From the NCBI GenBank assembly GCA_964196275.1, contig CAXMSN010000030.1, positions 1 to 16,497 of the forward strand: a stretch of 16,497 nt of DNA, written 5' to 3'. The DNA is from UBA5794 sp964196275 (GTDB taxonomy: Bacteria; Actinomycetota; Acidimicrobiia; Spongiisociales; UBA5794). Position 1 is the stretch's first letter, and each line of letters opens with the position of its first letter. The notes beneath the pieces are model-generated. The model ran no database searches. It saw only the letters and a program-made list of their open reading frames with translations, and had not been told where the DNA came from. Shown here one piece after another: positions 1 through 7,508 of this stretch. The position numbers and the translations under genes are program-made.

Positions 1-110
1 CCACCGTCGTCCGCGACTTCGATTGGCTCGATTCCGAACGTCTTGGCGTACCAAGCCCTTGCCCGATCTATGTCTGACGCGGGAAGTGCTGCGTAGATGC
101 TTCCGTACAT
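1..110 (-). CDS. VOC (glyoxalase/bleomycin-resistance) family protein, 5' end only
   Basis: The first 36 codons of a gene that runs off the left edge. The start ATG (110-108) follows a good AAGGAGG ribosome site. The translation begins MYGSIYAALPASDID and continues with RARAWYAKTFG at about residues 16-26. This is the usual opening of a vicinal-oxygen-chelate domain: a first beta strand, then an S-D-x-x-RA-x-x-WY helix. The family includes glyoxalases, dioxygenases and antibiotic-binding proteins. The metal and substrate residues lie outside the window, so no reaction can be named. The gene diverges from the hydrolase gene at 230. Family assignment is fairly secure; function is unknown. Confidence 0.78.
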   Translation of the reverse strand, partial: MYGSIYAALPASDIDRARAWYAKTFGIEPIEVADDG

Positions 111-229
111 TGACCCTCCTTGTTGTGATTCAGCTTACGCGTCGTCCGAATGGCCCGCGCTGAAAATCGGATTCTTCTTATGGCGACCGACCGCTTCGGT
201 ACAGTGGACGTGTATGGGAGGTAGCCGAG
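111..229. promoter_or_regulatory. Divergent intergenic region between VOC gene and MBL hydrolase gene
   Basis: This 119-bp gap must hold promoters for both outward-facing genes. The plus-strand gene has a GGGAGG ribosome site at 216-221. A TACAGT at 200-205 could be a -10 hexamer for it, but no convincing -35 sits 16-18 bp upstream. No clear palindromic operator was seen. The promoter role is inferred from gene orientation, not from strong motifs. Confidence 0.35.
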
Positions 230-1204
230 ATGGCTGAAACGGTTGCATTGGTACCGGTCGATGGCGTGGAAGTGACAGTTGTCATGGACAATTCCATAGA
301 CATCCTGGCGGCAAGTACCGAAGCGGCCACGCGCCCGGCCTGGCGCTGGGACTGGAACGAAGGTGACCAGTTGCGCGCCGAACATGGGTATTCGCTTGCA
401 GTGACGGTGCATCGAAACGGCAACAGCGACACGATCCTGTATGACGCCGGTCTCACCCGTGATTCAACGGTCCACAACCTTGATGTTCTCGGGATCGACC
501 CGAAGGATCTTCGAGCTGTGGTGCTCTCCCACGGTCACGCCGATCACCACGGCGGCCTCGAAGGACTGTATGGCCGTGTCGGTTCAGGCTCGATGCCGCT
601 CGTCCTCCATCCTCACGCCTGGCGCGAACGCAAGATCGTGTTCCCCAATGGGGAAGAGATACGAATGCCGCCACCAAGCCATCAGGACCTGGATCGCGAG
701 GGATGGCAAGTCGTCGAGGAGATCGGTCCGTCACTTCTCCTTGACGAGTCAGTTCTGGTTACCGGTCAGGTGGAGCGAACCACCGATTTCGAAACCGGGT
801 TTCCGCTGCAACTCGCCCAGGCGAAAGAGGGTTGGGAGCCAGACACATGGATCTGGGATGACCAGGCGGTGGTGATACACGTGCGTGGCCGAGGACTCGT
901 GGTCTTGTCGAGTTGTAGCCACTCAGGGGTCATCAACGTCTTGCACCATGCCAGGCGTATCACCGGTGTCGACACGGTTCACGGGTTCATCGGGGGATTC
1001 CATCTGACGGGTGGCCTCTTCGAACCCATTATCCCGAGAACCATCGACGAGATCGTGTTGCTCTCACCAGATGTTGTGGTTCCAGGCCATTGCACCGGGT
1101 GGAAGGCGCTGCACACTGTTGCCGCGGCTGTTCCTGACGCCTTCTCGTCAAGCAACGTAGGAACCACGTTCCGTTTCTTCGCGACCGATGACAGCGGATC
1201 CTGA
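230..1204 (+). CDS. Metallo-beta-lactamase-fold hydrolase, dihydropterin-synthase-like subgroup
   Basis: A 324-residue cytoplasmic protein with no signal peptide or membrane segment. It carries the zinc motif HGHADHH at residues 101-107, a third ligand in SCSHSG (H231), GGFHL (H258) and PGHCTGW (H287). The SCSHSG, GGFHL and HCTGW blocks together resemble the MBL subgroup annotated as 7,8-dihydropterin-6-methyl-4-(beta-D-ribofuranosyl)-aminobenzene-5'-phosphate synthase-like. That label is inherited from methanogen work, and the true substrate in bacteria is mostly unknown. The ATG at 230 is preceded by GGGAGG at 8 nt spacing. The gene stands alone, divergent from the VOC gene and 105 bp before acpS. 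Fold and metal binding are well supported; the reaction is not. Confidence 0.85.
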   Translation: MAETVALVPVDGVEVTVVMDNSIDILAASTEAATRPAWRWDWNEGDQLRAEHGYSLAVTVHRNGNSDTILYDAGLTRDSTVHNLDVLGIDPKDLRAVVLSHGHADHHGGLEGLYGRVGSGSMPLVLHPHAWRERKIVFPNGEEIRMPPPSHQDLDREGWQVVEEIGPSLLLDESVLVTGQVERTTDFETGFPLQLAQAKEGWEPDTWIWDDQAVVIHVRGRGLVVLSSCSHSGVINVLHHARRITGVDTVHGFIGGFHLTGGLFEPIIPRTIDEIVLLSPDVVVPGHCTGWKALHTVAAAVPDAFSSSNVGTTFRFFATDDSGS

Positions 1205-1257
1205 TAAGTCGCCTGACTCCCGATCTCGTCCCGTTCGCCGACCTGAGCAACGATTGC

Positions 1258-1285
1258 GGTCCGTGGTCCGTGGTCCGTAGTCGTG
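1258..1285 (+). repeat. Intergenic heptad repeat array, GGTCCGT class
   Basis: The heptamer GGTCCGT occurs three times head to tail (1258-1278), followed by a degenerate unit AGTCGTG (1279-1285). It lies in the gap between the hydrolase gene and acpS, 25 bp before the acpS start. The same heptamer recurs in the gap before alr. No known element name fits. Confidence 0.75.
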
Positions 1286-1309
1286 TGCTTCCGCCATTAG
1301 CCTGACGAC

Positions 1310-1690
1310 ATGGAGATCATCGGACTTGGCGTAGATCTTGCGGAGGTGTCGCGGGTGCGGCGGATGCTTGCCCGCGATTCTGACCGCTTCAGACAGCGAT
1401 GCTTCACCGACGCCGAATGGGCTTATGCCCATCGATTCGCCGACCCATCAGAGCGGCTGGCGGCGCGGTTCGCCGGCAAGGAAGCTGTGATGAAGAGCAT
1501 GTTCACCGGGTGGCGGCGGATCCCGTGGAGAGATGTCGAGATCACCGGAGGTGGCCCGCCGAGGGTGGAACTGTACGGAAAGGCCGCCGCACGCGCCGAT
1601 CTGCTCGGTATCTCCGACTTCAAGATCACGATCACGCACACCGGTGACACCGCCCTCGTGTTCGTCGTGTCGATAGCGCAGCATCACTGA
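1310..1690 (+). CDS. acpS: Holo-[acyl-carrier-protein] synthase
   Basis: Transfers the 4'-phosphopantetheine arm from CoA to a serine of apo-acyl carrier protein, activating it for fatty-acid synthesis. The 126-residue length is normal for the trimeric AcpS class. Visible motifs are GVDLAEVSR at residues 7-15 (D9 is the expected Mg2+ ligand) and RFAGKEAVMKS at 53-63 (E58 metal ligand, K62 catalytic region). An ITHTGD segment near the C-terminus matches the family's SHT block. The ribosome site before the ATG is weak. The stop codon shares one base with the start of the next gene (TGATG), and acpS next to the nnr gene is a common bacterial arrangement. Confidence 0.95.
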   Translation: MEIIGLGVDLAEVSRVRRMLARDSDRFRQRCFTDAEWAYAHRFADPSERLAARFAGKEAVMKSMFTGWRRIPWRDVEITGGGPPRVELYGKAAARADLLGISDFKITITHTGDTALVFVVSIAQHH

Positions 1691-3102
1691 TGCGACCCGT
1701 TCTCTCCGTCGCCGAGATGCGGAGGGTCGATGCAGAAACAGATGAGGACATCGACATGCTGATGGACCGTGCCGGATACGCCGTGGCACTCGCCGCGAGC
1801 GATGTCGGCGCAGGCTACGGATCCGTCGTCGACGTCCTGTGTGGCAAGGGCAACAATGGCGGTGACGGGTACGTAGCCGCGAGATACCTCACGCGACGAG
1901 GTGCAACGGTCACAGCTCACCAGATAGGGAAGCCCGTCGTGGGCACGCCTGCGCATCGGGCGATGGAATCAGCGCACAGGGCGGGGGTGACCATCGTGCC
2001 GCTGAAGACCCCGGGTACCCCGGATGTCTTGATCGATGCTGTCGTTGGAACCGGCTTCACAGGAGAACTCAACCCCGATGTTGTCGCTTGGACGAAGGTC
2101 GATGCGCCCGTTGTTGCCGTCGACATCCCATCCGGCCTCGGTGGAGACACGGGTATGCCGAACGGCGCCGTATTCGACGCCGACGTCACGGTCACGCTTC
2201 ACTCGTTGAAGGCTGGGCACGTGATCGGCGACGGGCCAGATCTGTGCGGGGAGATCCGGATCGTTGATATCGGCCTCTCGGGTGGTGACCCGACGATGAG
2301 CCTCATGGACCGATCCGACGCAGTGGTCCCGATGCGACTCCGGACTTCACACAAGTGGTCGTCAGGCGCCGTGGCGACGATCGGCGGCGTGTCCGGACTG
2401 ACCGGAGCTGCGTTGTACTCGGCAAGGGCAGCCCTGCGCGCCGGAGCAGGAGTGTCAGTACTCATCGCGACCTCAGAGATGCATGCGACATATGAGGCCA
2501 GAGCAGCTGACCTGGTCGTGATGGATGGCGGCGACATGGCGACCGAAGATGACGCCTTGGCCCTCGTGGAGAGACTCTCGAGATTCGACGCGGTCATCGT
2601 CGGCCCTGGCCTTGAACCAACTCCACTTCCCTTCGTGCACGGACTCGTCGAGGCGTTCGAGGGGCTTCTCGTGCTCGATGCTGGCGCACTGGGCGCGATC
2701 ACCGATCCACAGATGTTGGTGAACCGCACCTCACCGACGGTCCTGACGCCACACGCGGGCGAGTTCGAGAAGTTGTCGGGGGAGAAGCCGTCATGGGGGT
2801 CCGCGGTCCGACTCTCAGAACTCTCGGGCTCTGTCGTGCTGCTGAAGGGCAACCCCACGATCGTTGCGGGACCGGAAGTAGTCGTGATCGATACCGGAGG
2901 GCCGGAACTCGCCACGATCGGCTCCGGGGACGTCCTGGCCGGAGTGATTGGAGCCTTCGGTGCGACAACGAGCGACACAATGTCCGCAGTCACATCCGCG
3001 ACCTACGTCCACGGCCTGGCGGGACAGCGAGCACGATCGTCATCCACCGTGACAGTTCTGGACATTCTGGAAGCCATAGGGTCCGTGGTGGCAAGCTTCT
3101 GA
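1690..3102 (+). CDS. nnr: Bifunctional NAD(P)H-hydrate epimerase / ADP-dependent NAD(P)H-hydrate dehydratase
   Basis: Repairs hydrated, inactive NADH and NADPH: the N-terminal domain interconverts the R and S epimers, and the C-terminal domain dehydrates the S form using ADP. The 470-residue length fits the two-domain form. The epimerase (YjeF_N) half shows GKGNNGGDG at 52-60, DAVVGTG at 116-122 and DIPSG at 145-149. The kinase-like dehydratase half, from about 220, shows VGPGL at 304-308, TPHAGEF at 353-359 and GSGDVLAG at 411-418, where the aspartate is the expected catalytic residue; most homologues have GTGD rather than GSGD. The ATG overlaps the acpS stop by one base, indicating coupled translation. 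Confidence 0.95.
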   Translation: MRPVLSVAEMRRVDAETDEDIDMLMDRAGYAVALAASDVGAGYGSVVDVLCGKGNNGGDGYVAARYLTRRGATVTAHQIGKPVVGTPAHRAMESAHRAGVTIVPLKTPGTPDVLIDAVVGTGFTGELNPDVVAWTKVDAPVVAVDIPSGLGGDTGMPNGAVFDADVTVTLHSLKAGHVIGDGPDLCGEIRIVDIGLSGGDPTMSLMDRSDAVVPMRLRTSHKWSSGAVATIGGVSGLTGAALYSARAALRAGAGVSVLIATSEMHATYEARAADLVVMDGGDMATEDDALALVERLSRFDAVIVGPGLEPTPLPFVHGLVEAFEGLLVLDAGALGAITDPQMLVNRTSPTVLTPHAGEFEKLSGEKPSWGSAVRLSELSGSVVLLKGNPTIVAGPEVVVIDTGGPELATIGSGDVLAGVIGAFGATTSDTMSAVTSATYVHGLAGQRARSSSTVTVLDILEAIGSVVASF

Positions 3103-3117
3103 CGTTCCGAAATCCCC

Positions 3118-3152
3118 AATACGTACTTCGTAATACGTGGTCCGTGGTCCTC
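3118..3152 (+). repeat. Intergenic heptad repeat array, mixed NNTNCGT class
   Basis: Five consecutive 7-bp units: AATACGT (3118-3124), ACTTCGT (3125-3131), AATACGT (3132-3138), GGTCCGT (3139-3145) and GGTCCTC (3146-3152). It lies in the 87-bp gap between nnr and alr. The fourth unit is identical to the repeat before acpS. This is the only non-overlapping junction in the series after acpS. Confidence 0.72.
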
Positions 3153-3189
3153 TCGTCTAGCCTGCTGACTCTGCTGGATCAAGGAAGCC

Positions 3190-4311
3190 ATGCGTCCTTC
3201 ATGGATTGAGATCGATCTTCGTGCGATCGAGAACAACGCCCGCGTGATCGCCGATGCGATCGCACCCGCTGAGCTTTGTGCCGTTGTCAAGGCTGACGCA
3301 TACGGCCATGGTGACATCCCTGTAGCTGAGGCTGTCGGCCGCGGTGGTGCAGCGTGGCTCGCTGTCGCGCTCGTTGAGGAGGGTGTCAGGCTGAGGGAGG
3401 CCGATGTCGACCTTCCGATTCTCGTGCTGTCAGAACCCCGACTTGAGGATGCAGCGGCCATCGTCACGTATGGCTTGACGCCAGCGGCCTACCGCTTGAG
3501 CTTCGTCGAGCGTCTGGCGCAGGAGGCGGGTTCGGCGTCAACGCTGCCGTATCCGGTGCATCTCAAGCTCGACACGGGAATGCATCGCGTCGGTGCATCA
3601 CCGATCGACGCTTTTGCGATCGCCCGCGCCGTCGACGCCGACGAGAGACTCGAACTCCAGGGCGTCTTCACGCACTTTCCGGTTGCTGATGAAGACGGCG
3701 CATACACGCTTCGCCAGAACACGGCCCTCGAATCATTCGTCGCGGCCCTCGAATCCGAGGGCATCAAGCCGAAACTCCTTCACGCAGCGAACACCGCAGC
3801 GGCCCTCGACCTGGCAGAGACAAGACATTCGATGTGCCGGGTCGGTCTTGGCCTCTACGGGTTGAGGCCAACAGCAGCCACAGGCTCCGGTCTGGACCTC
3901 CGACCGGCGATGCGCGTGATAAGCCACGTCGAATACGTCCGCGATCTCCCAGCGGGCGCACGGCCGTCGTATGGCAGAGTCAGAGAACTCGACGGGCCGC
4001 GCAAGATAGCGACAGTGCCGATCGGGTATGCCGACGGTGTGTCGCGAAGCCTCTCAACGATCGGCTCCGTGCTGATCAATGGCATTCGTTATCCCTATGC
4101 AGGCACGGTGACGATGGACATGGTGATCGTCGACATAGGTTCGGATGACGTGAGCCGAGGTGACGAAGTGGTGCTTCTTGGTGTGCAAGGCGACGATTCG
4201 ATACGTGCCGAAGAGTGGGCTGATCTTCTCGGGACCATCAACTATGAGATTGTGTGTGGGTTCAGTTCACGGCTACCGAGAAGGTTCGTTGGGGAGTCAG
4301 CACATGGATAA
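3190..4311 (+). CDS. alr: Alanine racemase
   Basis: PLP-dependent interconversion of L- and D-alanine, supplying D-Ala for peptidoglycan. The 373-residue length is typical. The PLP lysine is K34 in VVKADAYGHG. The opposing catalytic tyrosine is Y261 in PSYGR. IGYADG at 278-283 and the TVTMDM segment at 307-312 are further family signatures. The ATG at 3190 follows AAGGAA. The stop (TAA, 4309-4311) lies inside the next reading frame, giving an 8-nt overlap. The gene heads a tightly packed run reaching 9603. Identification is very secure. Confidence 0.96.
   Translation: MRPSWIEIDLRAIENNARVIADAIAPAELCAVVKADAYGHGDIPVAEAVGRGGAAWLAVALVEEGVRLREADVDLPILVLSEPRLEDAAAIVTYGLTPAAYRLSFVERLAQEAGSASTLPYPVHLKLDTGMHRVGASPIDAFAIARAVDADERLELQGVFTHFPVADEDGAYTLRQNTALESFVAALESEGIKPKLLHAANTAAALDLAETRHSMCRVGLGLYGLRPTAATGSGLDLRPAMRVISHVEYVRDLPAGARPSYGRVRELDGPRKIATVPIGYADGVSRSLSTIGSVLINGIRYPYAGTVTMDMVIVDIGSDDVSRGDEVVLLGVQGDDSIRAEEWADLLGTINYEIVCGFSSRLPRRFVGESAHG
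4290..4295 (+). promoter_or_regulatory. Ribosome binding site deciding the start of the P1 peptidase gene
   Basis: TGGGGA with a following G (GGGGAG, 4291-4296) sits 7 nt before the ATG at 4304. The frame is open back to an ATG at 4160, but that stretch lies inside alr, has no family similarity, and lacks a comparable ribosome site. The start at 4304 is therefore preferred. Confidence 0.6.
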
Positions 4312-5191
4312 CCGGACGCTCACGGGTGTTCCCGGCGTCATGGTCGGTCACGTAACCGACGCCGAAGCGATGACGGGTGTGACGGTGATGACATTCCCTG
4401 AACCCAATGTTGCGGTCGTCGATGTCCGAGGCGGTGGGCCGGGCACCAGGGAGTTGGGGGTGCTTGGCGAGGCCATCAAGCCGATAACGGTCAACGCACT
4501 TGTGTTCTCCGGCGGCTCCGCGTTCGGACTCGCCGCTGCCGACGGCGTCGTGTCGGAACTCGAGAGCGACGGTCGTGGAGTGGAGACGCCAGCTGGTCGG
4601 ATCCCCATCGTTCCCTCAGCGATCGTCTACGACTTGATGGTTGGCCGTTCTGATGTTCGGCCCACAAGCGCTGACGGCGCTGCTGCGTATCGGGCGCGTA
4701 CCGCCGATCCCGTTGCGATGGGTTCGGTCGGTGCAGGTACAGGAGTGACTATCGGCCAGTGGCATGGTCTCGATGCGGTCGAGAAGTCGGGGGTCGGATC
4801 TTATGCGATCGAGGTCGACGGCTGCGTCGTGAGTGCGCTCGTCGTGCTCAACGCCGTCGGCGGGGTTTCGGATGGGTGGCAAGTTGGGCCAGACGGACCA
4901 GAAGATCGTCTTGGGCCGCAGTTCGAGATCGGCGTGGCGCAGAACACGTCACTGATCGTTGTCGCCACGAACGCCGGCATCGCCGACCGCAACGAACTGC
5001 GGCGTATCGCAATAAACGCGCACAACGGCCTCGCCGCAACGATCGTCCCATCCCACACCCGCTACGACGGAGACACGGCGTTCGTTGTGTCCTCGGGTGG
5101 TGATCGCCCCGATGCGGATGTCGATGCCGTTTCAGAGGCTGCATTCAGATGCGTGAGCCTCTCGATCCGCCGCGCGGCTGAATACGCGTGA
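4304..5191 (+). CDS. P1/DmpA-family (S58) aminopeptidase-like protein
   Basis: A 295-residue Ntn-hydrolase-like protein of the family that includes DmpA (L-aminopeptidase/D-Ala-esterase) and NylC. These enzymes cleave themselves and expose a new N-terminal nucleophile. Visible signatures: LTGVPGVMVGH at 6-16, VFSGGSAFGLAAADG at 67-81, GSVGAGTG at 140-147, VLNAVG at 181-186, the probable autocleavage site N214-T215 in AQNTSLIVVATNA, and SHTRYDGDTAF at 250-260, matching the NylC acidic cluster. The ATG overlaps the alr stop by 8 nt. The TGA overlaps the next GTG. Substrate is unknown; peptides or amides with a small or D-residue are a guess based on DmpA and the alr neighbour. Confidence 0.87.
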   Translation: MDNRTLTGVPGVMVGHVTDAEAMTGVTVMTFPEPNVAVVDVRGGGPGTRELGVLGEAIKPITVNALVFSGGSAFGLAAADGVVSELESDGRGVETPAGRIPIVPSAIVYDLMVGRSDVRPTSADGAAAYRARTADPVAMGSVGAGTGVTIGQWHGLDAVEKSGVGSYAIEVDGCVVSALVVLNAVGGVSDGWQVGPDGPEDRLGPQFEIGVAQNTSLIVVATNAGIADRNELRRIAINAHNGLAATIVPSHTRYDGDTAFVVSSGGDRPDADVDAVSEAAFRCVSLSIRRAAEYA

Positions 5192-5856
5192 TCGATTCGT
5201 TTCAGCATGTCGGCTCACTTGACGAGCTAGCAACCATCGCTGCGATATGTGAGCGGTGCGAACTGTGTGAGACGAGAACCAATGTCGTGTTCGCGTCAGG
5301 TGCGCACGATGCCAGGGTGATGGTGGTGGGCGAGGGGCCGGGCCAGCAGGAGGACGAGCAGGGCATCCCGTTTGTCGGGAGGTCGGGGCAGTTGCTGATC
5401 TCGCTCCTGGCCGAGGTCGGATTCGAACGCGACGACGTGTACATCGCGAACGTGGTGAAGTGTCGTCCGCCGCGGAACAGAGATCCCAGACAAGAAGAGA
5501 TCGATGCGTGCAAGCCGTATCTGCGCAGGCAGATAGAACTGGTCGACCCGATGGTGGTCGTGACGCTCGGCAACTTCTCGTCGAAGCTTCTCCTCGGTAC
5601 GACGACAGGGATCACCCGCCTGAGAGGTCAGGCTTACGAATGGTGGGGTAGACATTTGGTCCCTACGTTTCACCCAGCCGCAGCGCTCCGCGGCGGGGAG
5701 AGGGTCAAGGATGACATCAGGCATGACGTTGGACTCGTGCGGGCGCTGGTGGACGGTAAGATTCAGGCGGATTCCGAACCGGAGGCTCAGATTCTGAGAT
5801 CTCCCGATACCGCCACAGACGAGCAGTTGGGATTGTTCGGTACGTCTCAGCCATGA
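5188..5856 (+). CDS. Type-4 (family 4) uracil-DNA glycosylase, Fe-S containing
   Basis: Removes uracil from DNA to start base excision repair. The 222-residue protein has four cysteines spaced for the [4Fe-4S] cluster of family 4: C21 and C24 in CERC, C92 in VVKCRPPRNR, and C108 in DACKPYL. The catalytic GEGPGQQEDEQG loop is at 48-59, PFVGRSGQLL at 61-70, and the second motif HPAA at 162-165. The last 35 residues form a polar tail without family signature. The start is GTG, overlapping the previous stop as GTGA. The gene ends in an ATGA overlap with tsaE. An antisense or later start is not needed, because the first Fe-S cysteine pair is within 25 residues of the GTG. Confidence 0.93.
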   Translation: MIDSFQHVGSLDELATIAAICERCELCETRTNVVFASGAHDARVMVVGEGPGQQEDEQGIPFVGRSGQLLISLLAEVGFERDDVYIANVVKCRPPRNRDPRQEEIDACKPYLRRQIELVDPMVVVTLGNFSSKLLLGTTTGITRLRGQAYEWWGRHLVPTFHPAAALRGGERVKDDIRHDVGLVRALVDGKIQADSEPEAQILRSPDTATDEQLGLFGTSQP

Positions 5857-6305
5857 CGATCACTGTCACCACAACCTCTGCGGACGAGACCAAAGCACTC
5901 GGACGTCGCCTTGCACCGCTTCTGACAGCGGGCGATATCGTCGTACTCGCCGGTCGCCTCGGAGCGGGCAAGACGCTCTTCGTATCGGGCGTAGCCGAAG
6001 GACTCGGTATCAGTGGCCGCGTCACTAGCCCCTCGTTCGTGATCGCTCGAACCTACGCAGACGGATTCCTTCCTCTGGTACATGTTGACGTGTATCGGCT
6101 CGGCAGCCTGGCGGAGTTCGATGACCTCGAACTCGTCGACGATGCTGCCGAAGGTGCAGTGATCATCGAGTGGGGCGAGGCCATCATCGATGCCCTGCCC
6201 TCGGACAGGCTCACCGTCACCCTCGAGATGGACGGGGGACACAGGTCGATCTCATTCGAGCCTGAGGGAACCTGGTGTGACAGAGATCTTGCGGTGCTGG
6301 CGTGA
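5853..6305 (+). CDS. tsaE: tRNA t6A biosynthesis ATPase TsaE
   Basis: Small P-loop ATPase that cycles the TsaB-TsaD complex making N6-threonylcarbamoyladenosine at A37 of ANN-decoding tRNAs. It has 150 residues, normal for the family. Walker A is GRLGAGKT at 34-41. TSPSF at 58-62, HVDVYR at 77-82 and EWGE at 106-109 are the diagnostic TsaE blocks. The ATG overlaps the glycosylase stop (ATGA) and the stop overlaps the tsaB GTG. It lies immediately before tsaB, rimI and tsaD, the classic t6A cluster. The fourth enzyme, TsaC/Sua5, is not in this window. Confidence 0.95.
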   Translation: MTITVTTTSADETKALGRRLAPLLTAGDIVVLAGRLGAGKTLFVSGVAEGLGISGRVTSPSFVIARTYADGFLPLVHVDVYRLGSLAEFDDLELVDDAAEGAVIIEWGEAIIDALPSDRLTVTLEMDGGHRSISFEPEGTWCDRDLAVLA

Positions 6306-7012
6306 AGATCCTCGCGATCGAAACCTCCACTCCGGCGTCGTCCGTGGCTCTTGGTGAGGACAACGCGGTACGGGCGATGTCCGTAAACGTCGACGGACGG
6401 GGTCATGTCGGGTTCCTGATGCCAGCGATCGATTTCTGTCTTCGCCAGGCGGATTGGAAGCCAACGGACATCGACATCGTCGCCGTTGACATCGGTCCCG
6501 GCCCCTACACAGGGCTCCGCGCAGGAATCGCGACTGCTCAAGCATTCGCGGCAGCGATCGGCGCTCGGATGGCGCCCGTGTCCTCCCTCACCGCAATCGC
6601 TCTCAGGGCGGCGACCGGCAGGAGAAGGATCTGGCCTGTAGTCGACATGAAGAGGGGCCAGTTCGCCGTTGCTCCCTTCCAGCCGCTGCCGGGCGGTGTT
6701 GCACCCGATGGGGAGCCGGAGGTGGTCAAACCGGAGGCGTTCAAGGCGATCCTTGAATCGGAGATCGGAGACTCTCTGGTTGTCGGCGACTGGCAGGCCC
6801 TTCCCGATTCGACATGGACCGGTCTGCATCGTGTCCGCACCGGCAGACCGAGATATCCGGCGGCGGACAACTTGCTCGAGATCGCCGATCTCCTGGCCAG
6901 GCACGACAAGCTGTCCGATCCCGGCGACGTGCGACCGATCTACATGCGTGAACCCGATGTCCAGATCAACTGGAAATCGTTCCGGTCGGAGGGGGCGTGG
7001 CCTGATGGATGA
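6302..7012 (+). CDS. tsaB: tRNA t6A biosynthesis scaffold protein TsaB
   Basis: ASKHA-fold paralogue of TsaD that lacks the catalytic site and forms a heterodimer with it. The 236-residue protein opens MKILAIETSTPASSVAL. It has GRGHVGFLMPAID at 32-44 and the hallmark GPGPYTGLRAG at 65-75. The start is GTG, 4-nt overlap with tsaE (GTGA). The TGA lies inside rimI (8-nt overlap). The HMEGH-type metal site of TsaD is absent, as expected for TsaB. The order tsaE-tsaB-rimI-tsaD supports the call. Confidence 0.93.
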   Translation: MKILAIETSTPASSVALGEDNAVRAMSVNVDGRGHVGFLMPAIDFCLRQADWKPTDIDIVAVDIGPGPYTGLRAGIATAQAFAAAIGARMAPVSSLTAIALRAATGRRRIWPVVDMKRGQFAVAPFQPLPGGVAPDGEPEVVKPEAFKAILESEIGDSLVVGDWQALPDSTWTGLHRVRTGRPRYPAADNLLEIADLLARHDKLSDPGDVRPIYMREPDVQINWKSFRSEGAWPDG

Positions 7013-7508
7013 CATCGTGATCAGGCCCATGCTTCGTTCGGACATCCCAGCCGTGACGACGATCGAGGCCGAGGTGTACTCGCACCCATGGCCTCCAAGA
7101 GTGTTCTTCGACGAGCTGGCGATGGGCAACAGGACGTATCTTGTCGCGGATTCCCCGGTAGGCATTGTCGGCTACGGGGGGTTACTCATCGTCGAGGAGG
7201 ATGCTCACATCACGACGCTTGCGGTCGTGTCGGAGGCTCGGGGGAAGAAGCTCGGGGTCAGGCTGATGCTGGCGCTCGTTGATGCCGCACTTGAACACAA
7301 CGCACGGCACCTCACACTTGAGGTTCGCCTCTCGAACACTCCCGCACAGGGCCTGTACGAACGGTTCGGCTTCGAGCCTGTCGGACGCCGCAAGGACTAC
7401 TACGTCGACGAAGATGCACTCGTCATGTGGGCGACCGACGTCGACACTGATGAGTACGGGAGTCTCTTGTCTGAGATCCGGATGTCGGTCGAAGGGGCGG
7501 CGGCATGA
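7005..7508 (+). CDS. rimI: GNAT acetyltransferase, RimI (ribosomal protein bS18 N-alpha-acetyltransferase)-like
   Basis: A 167-residue GNAT protein. RimI acetylates the N-terminus of ribosomal protein S18, though homologues outside enterobacteria can have wider targets. Visible are IRPMLRSDIPAV at 6-17, TLAVVSEARGKKLGVRLM at 71-88 (acetyl-CoA loop) and the RLSNTPAQGLYERFGF block at 109-123, with Y118 as the likely general acid. The usual R-x-x-G-x-G/A loop is degenerate: K82 stands where the first glycine is expected. About 20 residues extend beyond the usual C-terminus. The chosen ATG follows a GGAGGGGG-rich stretch and overlaps the tsaB stop by 8 nt. The frame is open further upstream inside tsaB, but that part has no GNAT similarity. 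Confidence 0.88.
   Translation: MDDIVIRPMLRSDIPAVTTIEAEVYSHPWPPRVFFDELAMGNRTYLVADSPVGIVGYGGLLIVEEDAHITTLAVVSEARGKKLGVRLMLALVDAALEHNARHLTLEVRLSNTPAQGLYERFGFEPVGRRKDYYVDEDALVMWATDVDTDEYGSLLSEIRMSVEGAAA

Noticed and set aside
2199..2993. A 264-codon open frame on the minus strand
   Set aside because: It lies wholly inside nnr, which has full catalytic motifs. The Ser/Thr/Pro/Ala-rich translation is typical of an antisense shadow in GC-rich coding DNA.
3118..3152. CRISPR array
   Set aside because: The units are 7 bp and contiguous, with no spacers and no cas genes nearby.
4160..4303. A 48-residue N-terminal extension of the P1 peptidase
   Set aside because: It lies inside alr, has no family similarity, and the ATG at 4304 has its own ribosome site and normal overlap.
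6669..7004. A 112-residue N-terminal extension of RimI
   Set aside because: It is an out-of-frame reading of tsaB; the GNAT domain starts right after the ATG at 7005.
6053..7165. A 370-codon open frame on the minus strand
   Set aside because: It spans tsaE, tsaB and rimI, all well supported on the plus strand. Its translation is Arg-rich with no recognisable domain.
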